In this document: positions 44,587-54,179 of the stretch, in pieces
Numbering within the stretch: the first letter of the stretch is position 1
How the letters are laid out: each line of letters opens with the position of its first letter
From: Salinibacter sp. 10B
GTDB lineage: Bacteria; Bacteroidota; Rhodothermia; Rhodothermales; Salinibacteraceae
Length of the DNA stretch: 64,000 nucleotides
Reading direction: 5' to 3'
NCBI RefSeq assembly: GCF_002954405.1
Contig: NZ_MQWC01000004.1
Coordinates: 3,474,668-3,538,667, forward strand
The notes under the pieces: model-generated
The model's input: only the letters and a program-made list of their open reading frames with translations
What the model was told of the DNA's origin: nothing
The model's database searches: none
Made by a program: the position numbers and the translations under genes

Positions 44587-44932
44587 AGACCGGGTGGGGA
44601 AATCCACGAGATCGGAGAGGGACATTCGATTCGTCAGTTCTCGAATGGTTTCACTCACCCCCAAGGTCCGAGACGAGCGACCCTCACAATTTTCACCTCG
44701 CTGTTTTCTGCATTCAGGTGGACCGCAACTTGTGCCTTTCCATCTTGAATCAGGTCCGTTCTGACTTCGTGGATGCACGACGTTCAATATGGTAACGGGC
44801 CTCCGAAGACTTCTGTGAGAAAGTACAAGTGAGACCCTTGCCAGTTTGTAAATAATTTTGGTTAGGCCAGTCCATTTTCAGAACGGGTCCGACTTAAGTG
44901 TTTATTGGTCCCAACTTTTCAAGAAAAACGTC
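44587..44932. other. Intergenic region, start of the AT-rich block
   Basis: The 346 bases hold no supported gene. GC content drops from about 44800 rightward, marking the border of the AT-rich block that continues to about 46700. The segment before 44650 should contain the promoter of the thioredoxin-fold gene. Confidence 0.5.
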
Positions 44933-45568
44933 TCATATAATCCTCGAGAGAGTCACTGATTTGACCTCACTACTTCCGGGATATTGCTCAATTCGTATCT
45001 CCGTATGTTCCAAGATAGTTTCGCCCCTCTTATTCTTTGTTCCATTCTTCCGTTCGATGAAAATCGTCGCGTGTGGATCATCGTCTGGTCTTTTTGCTTT
45101 GGAGCGGTTTAGCTCCTTCCGCAAGGGTTGATCTAATTTGTTATTTGGCATTCCGGGGTGGACCTTCTTGCCCCCTATTCCCAAAAAGTGATTATCGGAA
45201 GTCACCTCGACGACTTCCAGTTGTATGCCGTTCGCCGCCGTTTCGAGATAAGAGATCCGCAACCCGTCGTATACTAGTTCCGTGCTCTTTTTGTATCCGC
45301 CAGAATTAATCTCGGTAATATTTCTCTCTTTCGGGTTTCCTAATATACGGATCGCCTGTTCGATAGAGCGAACTGTCAAGAGGGTCTTCATATACCCTCT
45401 ACCATCAATTGAGATGTTGTTAAACTCTTCATAAGAAATATAGGGTGTGTCAACTGTATGTCCTCTAGTGTTATTTTCAAATGTTTTTTTAGTTTGTCCT
45501 TTGACTATGTATGGTATAAAAGTGAATATTGTGGCTATTATAGTAATAATAAACGTAACTTTTTTCAT
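44933..45568 (-). CDS. Secreted hypothetical protein, paralogue of 45963-46631
   Basis: The 211-residue protein starts with a signal peptide (MKKVTFIITIIATIF, cleavage near VKGQ) and then GQTKKTFENN, HTVDTPYISYEEF, a helix SIEQAIRILGNPKER, and LVYDGLRISYLE. The gene is strikingly AT-rich compared with the rest of the window, and its leader is A-rich without a Shine-Dalgarno site. It is a clear paralogue of the 222-residue neighbour (shared TKKTF, TPYIS, LGxP and early EGMxLxYxx positions). Like that copy it sits directly downstream of an M23 peptidase sequence. Function unknown; a partner or inhibitor of the peptidase is one possibility. Confidence 0.75.
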   Translation of the reverse strand: MKKVTFIITIIATIFTFIPYIVKGQTKKTFENNTRGHTVDTPYISYEEFNNISIDGRGYMKTLLTVRSIEQAIRILGNPKERNITEINSGGYKKSTELVYDGLRISYLETAANGIQLEVVEVTSDNHFLGIGGKKVHPGMPNNKLDQPLRKELNRSKAKRPDDDPHATIFIERKNGTKNKRGETILEHTEIRIEQYPGSSEVKSVTLSRII

Positions 45569-45622
45569 TGTTTTATTTTTTAATTTAGGAGGTTTGTAAT
45601 ATTGAGGGTAATATTTTAATTT

Positions 45623-45962
45623 TTATATGTACTTGAAGACTGGGCTACATTTGTCTGAAGATGGGTCACAGTGTTTGTTAAATTTAGTTCCAATGTGCTC
45701 TTCAGGATTGATGAGGGGGGTCATCATTGTAGTTTTCTTCGTCAACATTTACTGGTTTCATTTCAATATGTACATGAGGAGGACCTCCTCTGCAGGGATT
45801 TCTTGTCGCATTTCCACTCACGCCCACTTCGCCGATTTCACCGCTCGCAGGTACAGAATCTCCTCTTTGTACATCAACACTGCCTAGGTGAGCGTATACG
45901 GTAAATGCAGAGTTTCCATCCACGCTCTGAGAGAGTAGTCGTATGTGCGAGGCAATATCGTT
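45623..45962 (-). pseudogene. Truncated, frameshifted M23 peptidase fragment
   Basis: From 45962 downward the minus strand reads ASHIRLLSQSVDGNSAFTVY then AHLGSV, a GVSGNATRN segment and PPHVHIEMKP with the second M23 motif (HxH). At a six-base C tract (45715-45720) the frame shifts by one and continues LINPEEHIGTKF to CSPVFKYI and TAA at 45623. The intact homologue ends PENYIGAEF and CSPVFKGG. The N-terminal domain and the first zinc motif HxxxD are missing; the fragment abuts the stop of the upstream gene. It is a remnant of a duplicated peptidase gene. Confidence 0.82.
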
Positions 45963-46631
45963 CTACACAATCCGGTGAAATCGGACGACTTTAACCGTGC
46001 TCGTTTCCCGATTCACGTGAATGGTGAGTTGTGCACGGTCCTTTGTCGTCTGTTGCCCTTTCTTTGAGGTTTTTTCGGGGGAGGCGATTCGGATCGTACC
46101 CACGCCATCAACGCTTTTTTCTCCGAGGAATGTGTCGCTGTCAATAGAGGCTTGAACCTGGGGGCTTAACTGTTCAACGCCCATTCCGGAACGCAGTACC
46201 GTTCCTCCTACGCTGATAGACCATCTTGGGGAGCGAAGCTCCATCGTATTGAGCCGTACTCGTCCCTCTTTTCGTTGAATGTACTTCAGCATCATTCCCT
46301 CATAGTGGAGAGTTGCGATGAAGCGTTTGCCGTCGGGAAATACGTTTCGATCAATATCTTCTGGCTGGCCGAGGAGACGGGCGACCTCGTCTAGAGATGA
46401 AACGGACAGCAGGTCCTGGAAGATCACACTATTCCTAGACGTAGATTTCGATGATGTCAAAGAGTCACGGACGGAAATCGAGTGGTATTCGGATTGACTG
46501 ATGTATGGCGTTTGGACAGTACGCCCCTTTTCCTTCTTATCGAACGTTTTTTTGGTCTGAGCTAAACCCATTTCTGGGAGGGCGACTCCGAGTGTAACGA
46601 GTAGGAAAATACTAGAGAGCAGTCTATACAT
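45963..46631 (-). CDS. Secreted hypothetical protein, paralogue of 44933-45568
   Basis: The 222-residue protein has a signal peptide (LSSIFLLVTLGVALPEMG, cleavage near LAQ), then AQTKKTFDKKEKG, TVQTPYISQSEYHSISV, SLDEVARLLGQPEDI, LHYEGMMLKYIQRKEG and a C-terminal beta part ending VVRFHRIV. It is the longer of two paralogues in this block and has a more ordinary base composition. It starts 41 bases after the M23 peptidase stop, so the two are probably cotranscribed. The function is unknown. Confidence 0.78.
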   Translation of the reverse strand: MYRLLSSIFLLVTLGVALPEMGLAQTKKTFDKKEKGRTVQTPYISQSEYHSISVRDSLTSSKSTSRNSVIFQDLLSVSSLDEVARLLGQPEDIDRNVFPDGKRFIATLHYEGMMLKYIQRKEGRVRLNTMELRSPRWSISVGGTVLRSGMGVEQLSPQVQASIDSDTFLGEKSVDGVGTIRIASPEKTSKKGQQTTKDRAQLTIHVNRETSTVKVVRFHRIV

Positions 46632-46672
46632 AGTTTTGTATCAATTAAATTAAAAATTGTATTTACAGGTGG

Positions 46673-48020
46673 TCATCCTCCCTTAAAGACTGGACTACAG
46701 TTGTCCGAAATGGCCTCACCATCAGAGTCAAACTCCGCACCGATATAGTTTTCTGGGTCCTTCGGAGTACCTCCAGCCCAAGAGTTTCCTTCCTTTACTC
46801 CAAGGTGTAGGTGGGCTGGGCCACAACTGCAGTCAGTTTCGCACGCATTACCGGAGACACCAGTCTTTCCTATGAGTTCTCCCGTGGATAAGGATTCTCC
46901 TCCCTCGACAGTACGTTTACTAAGGTGAGCATATATAATGAGGTTACCGCCGTCGGTTTGGATGATGATATATTTTCCAAAATCCTCGCTTTCATTTCGA
47001 GCCCACACGATTCCTTCCCTCATCGAGTGGACTTCTGTTCCGATGTCAGCCAGAAGATCTATTCCGTAGTGCGGGTTTCCTTGACCTCTCGCATTCTCTC
47101 CGAACCGTCCCCCCTTCGACACCAGAACAGGTGGGTCGAATGTCCATGTCTTTGAGCGGATCCGACCGACAGAGTCTCGTCTCATTGACCTCAGGATTCG
47201 ACTCCTCCGGCACGCAGTCCGACCCTGGCGCTGGGAGCTTCTCGGTACAATCCACACCGCCACTTCCTCCCTCGTCTTCTCCTCCGTCTCCACCACCACC
47301 TTCGTCATCTCCGGGATACAGCTCCGATTCTCCTCCGGTCGATCCACTACAGTCCCACCACCGATCTTTGACCTCGCAATCTCCGCGCACACAAACTATC
47401 GCTTCTCTCAGATGACACTCCTTGCTTTTCGTCTCCGCGCTTCTCTTTGCCTCTGCCTGTCTCCCATGAGCACTTCCCCCGTCGACTCGAAGGACCTGCT
47501 GTAGCGCAAGGCTGTAGGCTGCCTCCGTCTCTGGAATCGTGCAGTGCGCAAACCGGACGCCTTCCCCCTCGCGCGTCCTCCCCTCCGTCCGAAGGACCCG
47601 GTAGACGACCCGCTGGGTCGCTGTCTCCGCGCTTTTGACAATCGCCTTCGGAAACCGCAGGTAGATGCTCCGGAACCGAACAGTGTCCGTATACGGCCGA
47701 GATGCCAGGTAGCACCCGTACGGCGAGGGCTCGGACCGAGAAGATTTCTTCGGTCCGGGCGTCCGGTCTTCGCCCGGCCCTATGATTTTCTGCTCCAGGG
47801 GAATCTCACCAGGATCCGGCAGCGAGGTGCCAGTCGGCATGTGTGAGTAGGAGAGCGCCGCACTGTCTGGATCGACCACCGGCTCTTTGCTTTTGGTCGC
47901 CCGGTCGCTGCTGGTGAGATCGCAGGCCCCGAGGCTAAAGGCGAGGGCCACGGCCAGAAGCCAGGTCCAATCGTTCGAAGAGTAAAGGGCACGTTTGTCG
48001 ACAGCACATTTGGATGACAT
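46673..48020 (-). pseudogene. M23 metallopeptidase lipoprotein interrupted by a one-base frameshift
   Basis: The N-terminal frame (48020 down to about 47109) encodes a lipoprotein signal (ALAFSLGACDLTS), a 200-residue region and a Gly-Asp-Glu-rich linker, then CRSDPLKDMDIRPTCSGVEG. The next frame (to 46673) supplies GGRFGENARGQG, HYGIDLLADIGTEV with the HxxxD zinc motif, YAHLSKRTVEGGE, and AHLHLGV with HxH. Removing one base from the six-G tract at 47109-47114 joins them into one protein of about 448 residues, the normal layout of secreted M23 endopeptidases. Either the gene is broken or phase-variable, or the sequence has a homopolymer error. Confidence 0.85.
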
Positions 48021-48402
48021 TGGATAGAAGAGGGATCTTCAGCAACAGAAAGCCTCAGCGATAGAGATATGGTCGCAGGCACAATGCGTAAAAACGACTA
48101 AATTAATTTTTCTTAAATGTAAAGGTGGGTAGGTTAATTAATTATATCATAAACAAAAGAGTGGTTTGGGGCAGGATGATCCCGAATTACGACATAAGGC
48201 GATTCTGTCTTCGCCCGTCTAAGCGTCTTCCCAGCTGTGGGATAATTGCGGATTAGAATGTTCAGCAGTGCCCGAGCGAGAAGGGAATCCCAGACGATTC
48301 GTGTGACGTGCTCGTTGTCACGTGGGCAACACCGAAACAATTCTCCCCGTGTAGGGTGGAGATTCATCCCCGCCTTTTCTTTCGTCTTTACGTGCATCCC
48401 TC
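48021..48402. other. Divergent promoter region between the M23 gene and htrA
   Basis: The 382 bases hold an AT-rich stretch at about 48090-48160, a likely promoter area. One minus-strand frame (48134-48397, 87 codons) is open but resembles nothing and overlaps the expected htrA promoter, so it is not called. Confidence 0.5.
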
Positions 48403-49974
48403 ATGTCCGCTTCCCGGCGTCTCGTTCGGCTGCTCGTTGGCATCGGCCTGGTGTTGGTCGGCCTGTTGTCGGGAATCCTGGTCATGCTCGTCGTGGAGGA
48501 AGAGCCGGCGCCTACGCCCGCCCCCCGGATCGTCAAGCAGGTGAATAGTGGACAGACGGGGGACGGTCGGGCTGGAGCGCCCGCCGATTCCGGCCTACGC
48601 GCCCGAGAAGTAAACCCAACCACCCTCAGCCAGAAATTTCGCTCTGTAGCGGAAGAGGTTCGGGCGGCTGTGGTCTCGATCCGGGTCCAGTCGGAGGGGG
48701 GAGAGAACGTTCCTGAGGAAGAGTTCTTCAACAATCCGCCGCGCCGGCAGAATCTAGGAAGTGGGGTACTCATCAGTCCGGACGGGTACGTGGTCACGAA
48801 TCACCATGTGGTGGAAGAGGCCGGAGCCATTCAGGTGCGTCTCACGGACAAGCGGCAATTTGAGGGACGCGTAGTAGGGATGGATCCGTCCACCGACCTG
48901 GCCGTCGTCAAGATCGACAGTCCGGGCGACCTTCCCGTCTTGCCCATCGGCAATTCTGACCGTGTGCAGGTAGGCGACTGGGTGGTGGCCGTCGGGAATC
49001 CGTTTCGGCTGACCTCGACCGTCACGGCTGGGATCGTGAGTGCGCTCGGGCGCCAACTCCGCATTATCGATAGCCAGTTCGGCATCGAGAACTTCATTCA
49101 GACCGACGCGGCCATCAATCCAGGCAACTCAGGGGGGGCGCTTGTGAATCTGGAAGGAGAACTTATCGGCATCAATACCGCTATTGCCAGCAAAACGGGA
49201 GCGTACGCCGGATACGGCTTTGCAATTCCCTCTATGCTCGTGGAGCGGATAATTACGGATCTGATTGAGTACGGAGAGGTCCGGCGCGGCTATCTCGGCG
49301 TGAGCATCCAAGAGGTGAACGCGGAGGTGGCCGAGGAGGTGGGGCTCGACGAGATCCACGGCGTCTACGTGGCGGATGTGCGCAGCGGAAGTGCCGCCGA
49401 CCGGGCGGGCCTCCGTCGGGGCGACATCGTGGAAGCGGTGGCGGGGGAGCGCGTCGACGCGCCGAACGAGCTCCAGAGCGTGGTTGCCATGCAGCGCCCC
49501 GGCGACGTCATCGCATTGCGTGTGTGGCGAGAGGGGACGGTTGAGACGATTGATGCACGCCTAATGGGCAACGACACGTCCGTCTACCAGAACTGGCTCA
49601 GCGACCTCCGGTCTCAGTCGCGTCGACGGCCGGGGCCCGTTCCCGACGACGAGCGTCCGCAGTCGGATCCCGATCCGGAATCGTCCGAGGCACCGGTGGT
49701 CACGCTCGACGGGTGGGGCGTAGGACTGCGGGCCGTCGAAGATCCGGTGCAGTCCCGCTTCAATCTCGACGCTGGGGCCTACGTCGCATACGTTGAGCAG
49801 GGCGGTGCCGCGGCGGACGCCGGCCTGCCCCGCGACGTGATCATAACGGCCCTCGATGACGCCCCCGTCGAGACGCCCGAAGACGTGCAGGACTACCTGG
49901 AGGACGCCGAGCCCCCGATTCTCGTACAGGTCCAGCGGACGGACGGCACGCAGGCCTTTTACGAAATTCAGTAG
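48403..49974 (+). CDS. HtrA/DegP-type serine protease with two PDZ domains
   Basis: The 523-residue protein has an N-terminal membrane anchor (about 8-31), a trypsin-like domain with the triad His135 (VVTNHHVVEEA), Asp165 (DPSTDLAVVK) and Ser243 (NPGNSGGALVN), a first PDZ domain (about 290-390, GYLGVSIQEV) and a C-terminal PDZ-like domain after a Pro-Asp-Glu linker (about 430-520). HtrA proteases degrade or refold damaged envelope proteins. The anchor suggests periplasmic attachment to the inner membrane. It is transcribed away from the M23 block and upstream of aroC. Confidence 0.95.
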   Translation: MSASRRLVRLLVGIGLVLVGLLSGILVMLVVEEEPAPTPAPRIVKQVNSGQTGDGRAGAPADSGLRAREVNPTTLSQKFRSVAEEVRAAVVSIRVQSEGGENVPEEEFFNNPPRRQNLGSGVLISPDGYVVTNHHVVEEAGAIQVRLTDKRQFEGRVVGMDPSTDLAVVKIDSPGDLPVLPIGNSDRVQVGDWVVAVGNPFRLTSTVTAGIVSALGRQLRIIDSQFGIENFIQTDAAINPGNSGGALVNLEGELIGINTAIASKTGAYAGYGFAIPSMLVERIITDLIEYGEVRRGYLGVSIQEVNAEVAEEVGLDEIHGVYVADVRSGSAADRAGLRRGDIVEAVAGERVDAPNELQSVVAMQRPGDVIALRVWREGTVETIDARLMGNDTSVYQNWLSDLRSQSRRRPGPVPDDERPQSDPDPESSEAPVVTLDGWGVGLRAVEDPVQSRFNLDAGAYVAYVEQGGAAADAGLPRDVIITALDDAPVETPEDVQDYLEDAEPPILVQVQRTDGTQAFYEIQ

Positions 49975-50220
49975 CGGCGAGTGCATTTCTGAACTGTTGC
50001 CCGACTGTGTGGGGGGCTGGACGGATTGCCCGTGATTGCGTATTTCGTATTGCGTGATTGCTGACCGGACGAGCCTGTCGGTCCGGATCTGCCAATCATT
50101 TTCGGGGCTCATGACTCCACGACGACAGAGACTGGCGGCATTGCTCTCAATGAGGGCGTCTACTTGTAGAGTCAGTGCCACGCTCCTAAACGCATAACGC
50201 ACAAACGCACAAATACATCC

Positions 50221-51417
50221 ATGCTCCGTTATCTCACCGCCGGCGAATCGCACGGCGAGGCCATCATCGGCATTATTGAGGGCGTGCCCGCCCAGCTGCC
50301 CCTCTCTCCTGACGACATCAATGAGCATTTGGCCCGGCGCTGGCTCGGCTACGGGCGGGGCGGTCGTTCGAAGATCGAGAACGATAAGGTGCACATCTAC
50401 TCCGGCGTTCGGTTTTCTGAGACCCTCGGAAGCCCGATTTCCTTCCGCATCGACAATGGGGCCTACGAGAAGGACAAGGCGGGCTGGCCGGAAAAGATGG
50501 CCATTGAGGGCCCGCCGCCCGACGATCTGGAAAAAGTGACCCTTCCCCGTCCCGGTCACGCGGATCTGGCGGGGCTTCAGAAGTATGAGCTCGACGACAT
50601 CCGGCCCGTCATCGATCGTTCCAGTGCTCGTGAGACCGCCATGCGGGTGGCCTGCTGCTCCGTGGCGCGGCAGTTGCTCAATGAATTCGGCATCGAGGTT
50701 GGCAGTCACGTCGTAAGCATCGGCGACGTCGGCTTCGAGGAGCCGGAGGAGTGGGTGGATCGCCGCAACGCACTTATCGAGGACGGCAACGGGGCGCAGG
50801 CCCTGTACGAGGCTGCCGATGAGAGCGCCACGCGCATGCTCGACGACGAGATGACGGAGCGCTGCGTGGAGCATATCGACCAGACGAAGAAGGAGCGCGA
50901 CTCGCTGGGGGGCGTGTACGAGGTGGTGGTGACGGGGGTGCCGCCGGGACTCGGCTCATACGTCCACTGGGACCGCCGACTCGACGGTCAGCTCGTGCAG
51001 GCCATCTGCTCCATTCAGGCGCAAAAGGCCGCCGAGGTGGGCGATGGGTTTTTTAACGCTCGACGGCGCGGCTCGGAAGTGCACGACCCCATTGAGCGCG
51101 AGGATGGAGAGTATCCCCGGCGCACCAACCACGCGGGAGGGACGGAGGGCGGCACGTCCACCGGCATGCCACTCGTGGTGCGCGGCTACATGAAGCCGAT
51201 TCCGACGCTCATCAAGCCGCTCGACTCGGTCGACACCGCCACGGGCGAGGCGCAGCCCACCCGGTATGAGCGGAGTGACGTGACGAGTGTCCCCGCGGCC
51301 TCTACCGTTGCGGAGGCAACCGTGGCCTACACTGTGGCCAACGCGTTCCTTCGGAAGTATGGAGGGGACTCCATTCCCGCCATTCGTCGTCACGTTGAGG
51401 CGGACCGGGAGGCGTAG
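50221..51417 (+). CDS. aroC: Chorismate synthase
   Basis: The 398-residue enzyme makes chorismate from EPSP with reduced FMN, the last common step of aromatic amino-acid synthesis. Signatures seen are LTAGESHGEAIIGIIEG at the start, GRGGRSKIENDKV, RPGHADLAGLQKYE, RSSARETAMRVA and GTEGGTSTGMPLVVRG. The 246-base gap before it contains short tandem-like words (ATTGCGT repeated near 50036-50058 and CGCATAACGCACAAACGCAC near 50193-50212), which look like repeat material. Confidence 0.97.
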   Translation: MLRYLTAGESHGEAIIGIIEGVPAQLPLSPDDINEHLARRWLGYGRGGRSKIENDKVHIYSGVRFSETLGSPISFRIDNGAYEKDKAGWPEKMAIEGPPPDDLEKVTLPRPGHADLAGLQKYELDDIRPVIDRSSARETAMRVACCSVARQLLNEFGIEVGSHVVSIGDVGFEEPEEWVDRRNALIEDGNGAQALYEAADESATRMLDDEMTERCVEHIDQTKKERDSLGGVYEVVVTGVPPGLGSYVHWDRRLDGQLVQAICSIQAQKAAEVGDGFFNARRRGSEVHDPIEREDGEYPRRTNHAGGTEGGTSTGMPLVVRGYMKPIPTLIKPLDSVDTATGEAQPTRYERSDVTSVPAASTVAEATVAYTVANAFLRKYGGDSIPAIRRHVEADREA

Positions 51418-51490
51418 TCGGATCGGTGGAGGCAACCGGAGATGGGGGCAAGGGCAGACAGAGCGCGCATTCTCGCCTCCGCACTGCAGG

Positions 51491-51517
51491 AGGGACGAAC
51501 GGAGGGCCGTCCCTTTT
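51491..51517 (+). terminator. Rho-independent terminator of aroC
   Basis: AGGGACG (51491-51497) pairs with CGTCCCT (51508-51514) and is followed by T residues (51514-51517). It sits about 75 bases after the aroC stop in the right orientation. The T-run is short, so strength is uncertain. Confidence 0.6.
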
Positions 51518-51668
51518 GCCCACGGCCCGTCGGGGTAGCAGCGTGCACATCCGAAACGTAAACGGAACGTGATAAACCTGCCCCTCTAGGTCCCGTTTGG
51601 CAAGACCCGCCGTATATCGAGCCTCAGCGGATCATATACTGAGACGACTCTCCGCATCGACAAACTGT

Positions 51669-53711
51669 ATGGGCAACGACTCTGCACCGCACACCGACAC
51701 GGCCCAGCCCCCGTATGTAGAGGATCCCGACGCTCTGAAGCAGTTCGTGGCGGCCATGCCGTCCCTCATCGTCATGCTCGACGCCGAGGGAACGGTTGTG
51801 GCATGCAGTGATCGGTGGGAGGACTTGTTTGCTCCTTCCTCCGAGAGTGAGGAGACCGACGGAACGGAGGCGCGCTCCTTTTTCGATGTCTTCGTCGATC
51901 CGGACGAGGTGTGGGCTGACACCTTCGCCGACTGTTTGGCGGACGGAGAAACGCGCCGGGGATATGTTCGTCCCCTTACGCGAACCGACGGCACGAGCTA
52001 CTGGGTGGACTGGGAGGTGCGGCCCTGGCGTACCGGTTCGCCGAAGGCGGAGATTGGTGGCGTGCTCGTGTACCTCAGCGATCGCACCGGTCAACATCGG
52101 GCGGAGGTGACGCGTCGGCAGGTGGAGCAGCGCTTCGATGCGCTCATCGGCACGATCAGTGAGGGCGTGCTCCTGATGGACGACCGCGGCATCTTTCGCG
52201 ACTGCAACGACGCCGCCCAGGACATTTTGGGCCGACCCACCGATGAAATCGTAGGATCCCGCTTCAATGACGACACCTGGAACGGACTCCGGGAAGACGG
52301 CACTCCGTTGCCCAACGTCGAGTTTCCGTTCTGGCGAGCCTACGTGGAGCGCGAGACGGTGCCCGACGAGGTCATGGGCATTTACCCGCCCGACGCTCCG
52401 CCGCGCTGGATTCGCGTCAACTCCCAGCCGCTTTTCCACGAGGGGCAGGACGATCCGTATGCTGTTCTCATTTGCTTCGACGACATCACCGACGAGAAGT
52501 TGAAGGAGGAGGCGCTCCAAACCTCGCGGGACCTGTTGTCGAGCGTTCTCAGCAGCTCGCTGGATGCCATTACGGTCCTCTCGACCGTGCGTGGCGAGAC
52601 CGGTCGCATCGTCGACTTTGAGTGCGAGTTAGTGAACCCGCAGGCCGAAAAGCTCATCGGCCATACCGCCGATTCCCTCGTGGGCCACCGCCTCCGCCGG
52701 ATTATGCCGGAGCAAGAAGAGAACGGGTTGTACGACGCCTACTGTGAAGTGGTGGAGACGGGAGAGCCGATGGAGACCGAGGTGCAGTACGAGACCGAGG
52801 AGGGAATGGCCTGGTTTCAGGTCATGGCGGTTAGTGTGGACGACGGCGTAGCGGTCACCTTTCGCAACATTACCGAACGAAAGGAAGCGGCTCAAGCCAT
52901 GGCTGCGGCCAATGCGAAGCTGGAGCGCCGCAACCGCGCGCTGCGCGACTTTGCCTACATTGCCTCGCACGACCTGCAAGAACCGCTTCGCAAGATCCGC
53001 GCGTTTTCGAATCTCGTTTTGGAGGATTACGGCGATGCGGTGGACGAGACGGGACAGGACTACCTGGCTCGGATGCAGGATGCGGCTGAGCGTATGTCGC
53101 AACTCATCAACGACTTGCTCGTCTACTCCCGCATCACCACGCAGGCACAGCCGTTTGAGAAGGTGGACCTCAACCGGATCGCGAAGAACGTTCGCAATGA
53201 CCTCGACCTTCGAATTGCTGAGCTGGACGGCACGGTCGAGATTGGAGCGCTGCCGACCATCGAGGCCGATCCTACACAGATTCGACAGGTGTTTCAGAAC
53301 TTGATTGGCAACGCTCTCAAGTTTCACAAGCCCGATGAGCCGCCGCGCGTAGAGGTGGACGCCACGGTGGAGCCGGCCTCGGAATCTCTCCAGCAAAACG
53401 GACGACTTGCGGCGTCGTGCTCGGAAATGTGCCGGCTTACGGTGAGGGATAATGGGATCGGTTTTGAAGAAAGTTACACAGATCGTATATTTTCACCCTT
53501 CAAGCGGCTCCATGGCCGCGATGAATACGAAGGAACCGGGATGGGCCTTGCCATCTGTCGCCGTATCGTAGAGCGGCACGGTGGCGACATTTCGGTGGAG
53601 AGTCGTCCGGGGGACGGGACGACCTTCACCGTGCTGTTGCCTGTGGCCCGAGGGGAGGGCGATTCCGCTTCGGAGGGGGCCCGGTCGACCGATCCTGCGA
53701 CGAGCGCGTAG
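51669..53711 (+). CDS. Multi-PAS sensor histidine kinase
   Basis: The start at 51669 (MGNDSAPHTD) gives 680 residues without a membrane segment. Three PAS-type domains can be traced (about 20-150, 155-290, 300-425), followed by a HisKA domain with IASHDLQEPLRKIRAFSNLV (phosphoacceptor His) and a HATPase_c domain with NLIGNALKFHKP, RDNGIGFEES and GTGMGLAICRRI. The SHDLQEPLR H-box is that of phytochrome-like kinases, which pair with Rcp1-type single-domain regulators. Such a regulator follows six bases downstream. The ligand is unknown; a cytoplasmic small molecule or redox signal is likely. Confidence 0.92.
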   Translation: MGNDSAPHTDTAQPPYVEDPDALKQFVAAMPSLIVMLDAEGTVVACSDRWEDLFAPSSESEETDGTEARSFFDVFVDPDEVWADTFADCLADGETRRGYVRPLTRTDGTSYWVDWEVRPWRTGSPKAEIGGVLVYLSDRTGQHRAEVTRRQVEQRFDALIGTISEGVLLMDDRGIFRDCNDAAQDILGRPTDEIVGSRFNDDTWNGLREDGTPLPNVEFPFWRAYVERETVPDEVMGIYPPDAPPRWIRVNSQPLFHEGQDDPYAVLICFDDITDEKLKEEALQTSRDLLSSVLSSSLDAITVLSTVRGETGRIVDFECELVNPQAEKLIGHTADSLVGHRLRRIMPEQEENGLYDAYCEVVETGEPMETEVQYETEEGMAWFQVMAVSVDDGVAVTFRNITERKEAAQAMAAANAKLERRNRALRDFAYIASHDLQEPLRKIRAFSNLVLEDYGDAVDETGQDYLARMQDAAERMSQLINDLLVYSRITTQAQPFEKVDLNRIAKNVRNDLDLRIAELDGTVEIGALPTIEADPTQIRQVFQNLIGNALKFHKPDEPPRVEVDATVEPASESLQQNGRLAASCSEMCRLTVRDNGIGFEESYTDRIFSPFKRLHGRDEYEGTGMGLAICRRIVERHGGDISVESRPGDGTTFTVLLPVARGEGDSASEGARSTDPATSA

Positions 53712-53717
53712 TATGCG

Positions 53718-54179
53718 ATGGACCGCGACGAACCGATTCACATTCTGCTGGCCGAGGACGATCCGGACGACCGATTGTTGACGCGCCGGGCAGTGGTGGA
53801 GAGCCGCGTCGCCACGACGTTTGCGGCGGTGGAGAATGGAGAAGAGCTCATGCGGTACCTACGCCGAGAGGACGAATATGGGGCCCCCGATCCGGCACCG
53901 CGCCCCAATCTCATTCTGCTCGACCTCAACATGCCCCGAATGGATGGGCGAGAAGCCCTTCGCGAAATTAAGTCCGACGAGGAACTCCGGCGCATCCCGG
54001 TCGTGGTGCTCACGACCTCCGAGGCCGAGCAGGACGTACTCCAAAGCTATGATTTGGGGGTGAATGCCTTCGTCACGAAACCTGTGATGTTCGACGCTCT
54101 TGCCGGGGCGATGCGCTCCCTCGGCGAGTTCTGGTTCAACCTCGCCAAGCTCCCTCCCGAGCATGACGCAGACGAATGA
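53718..54179 (+). CDS. Single-domain (Rcp1-like) response regulator
   Basis: The 153-residue protein is a stand-alone receiver: ILLAEDDPDDRLLTRRA with the acidic pocket, phosphoacceptor Asp in LILLDLNMPRMDG, VVVLTTSEAEQD and VNAFVTKPV. No output domain is attached, so it should relay phosphate between kinases or act by protein contact. It lies between two histidine kinases, six bases after the first and overlapping the second by four bases (ATGA), a clear operon. Confidence 0.95.
   Translation: MDRDEPIHILLAEDDPDDRLLTRRAVVESRVATTFAAVENGEELMRYLRREDEYGAPDPAPRPNLILLDLNMPRMDGREALREIKSDEELRRIPVVVLTTSEAEQDVLQSYDLGVNAFVTKPVMFDALAGAMRSLGEFWFNLAKLPPEHDADE

Noticed and set aside
48134-48397. 87-codon minus-strand frame upstream of htrA
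   Set aside because: No recognisable features; it occupies the expected promoter region of two divergent genes.
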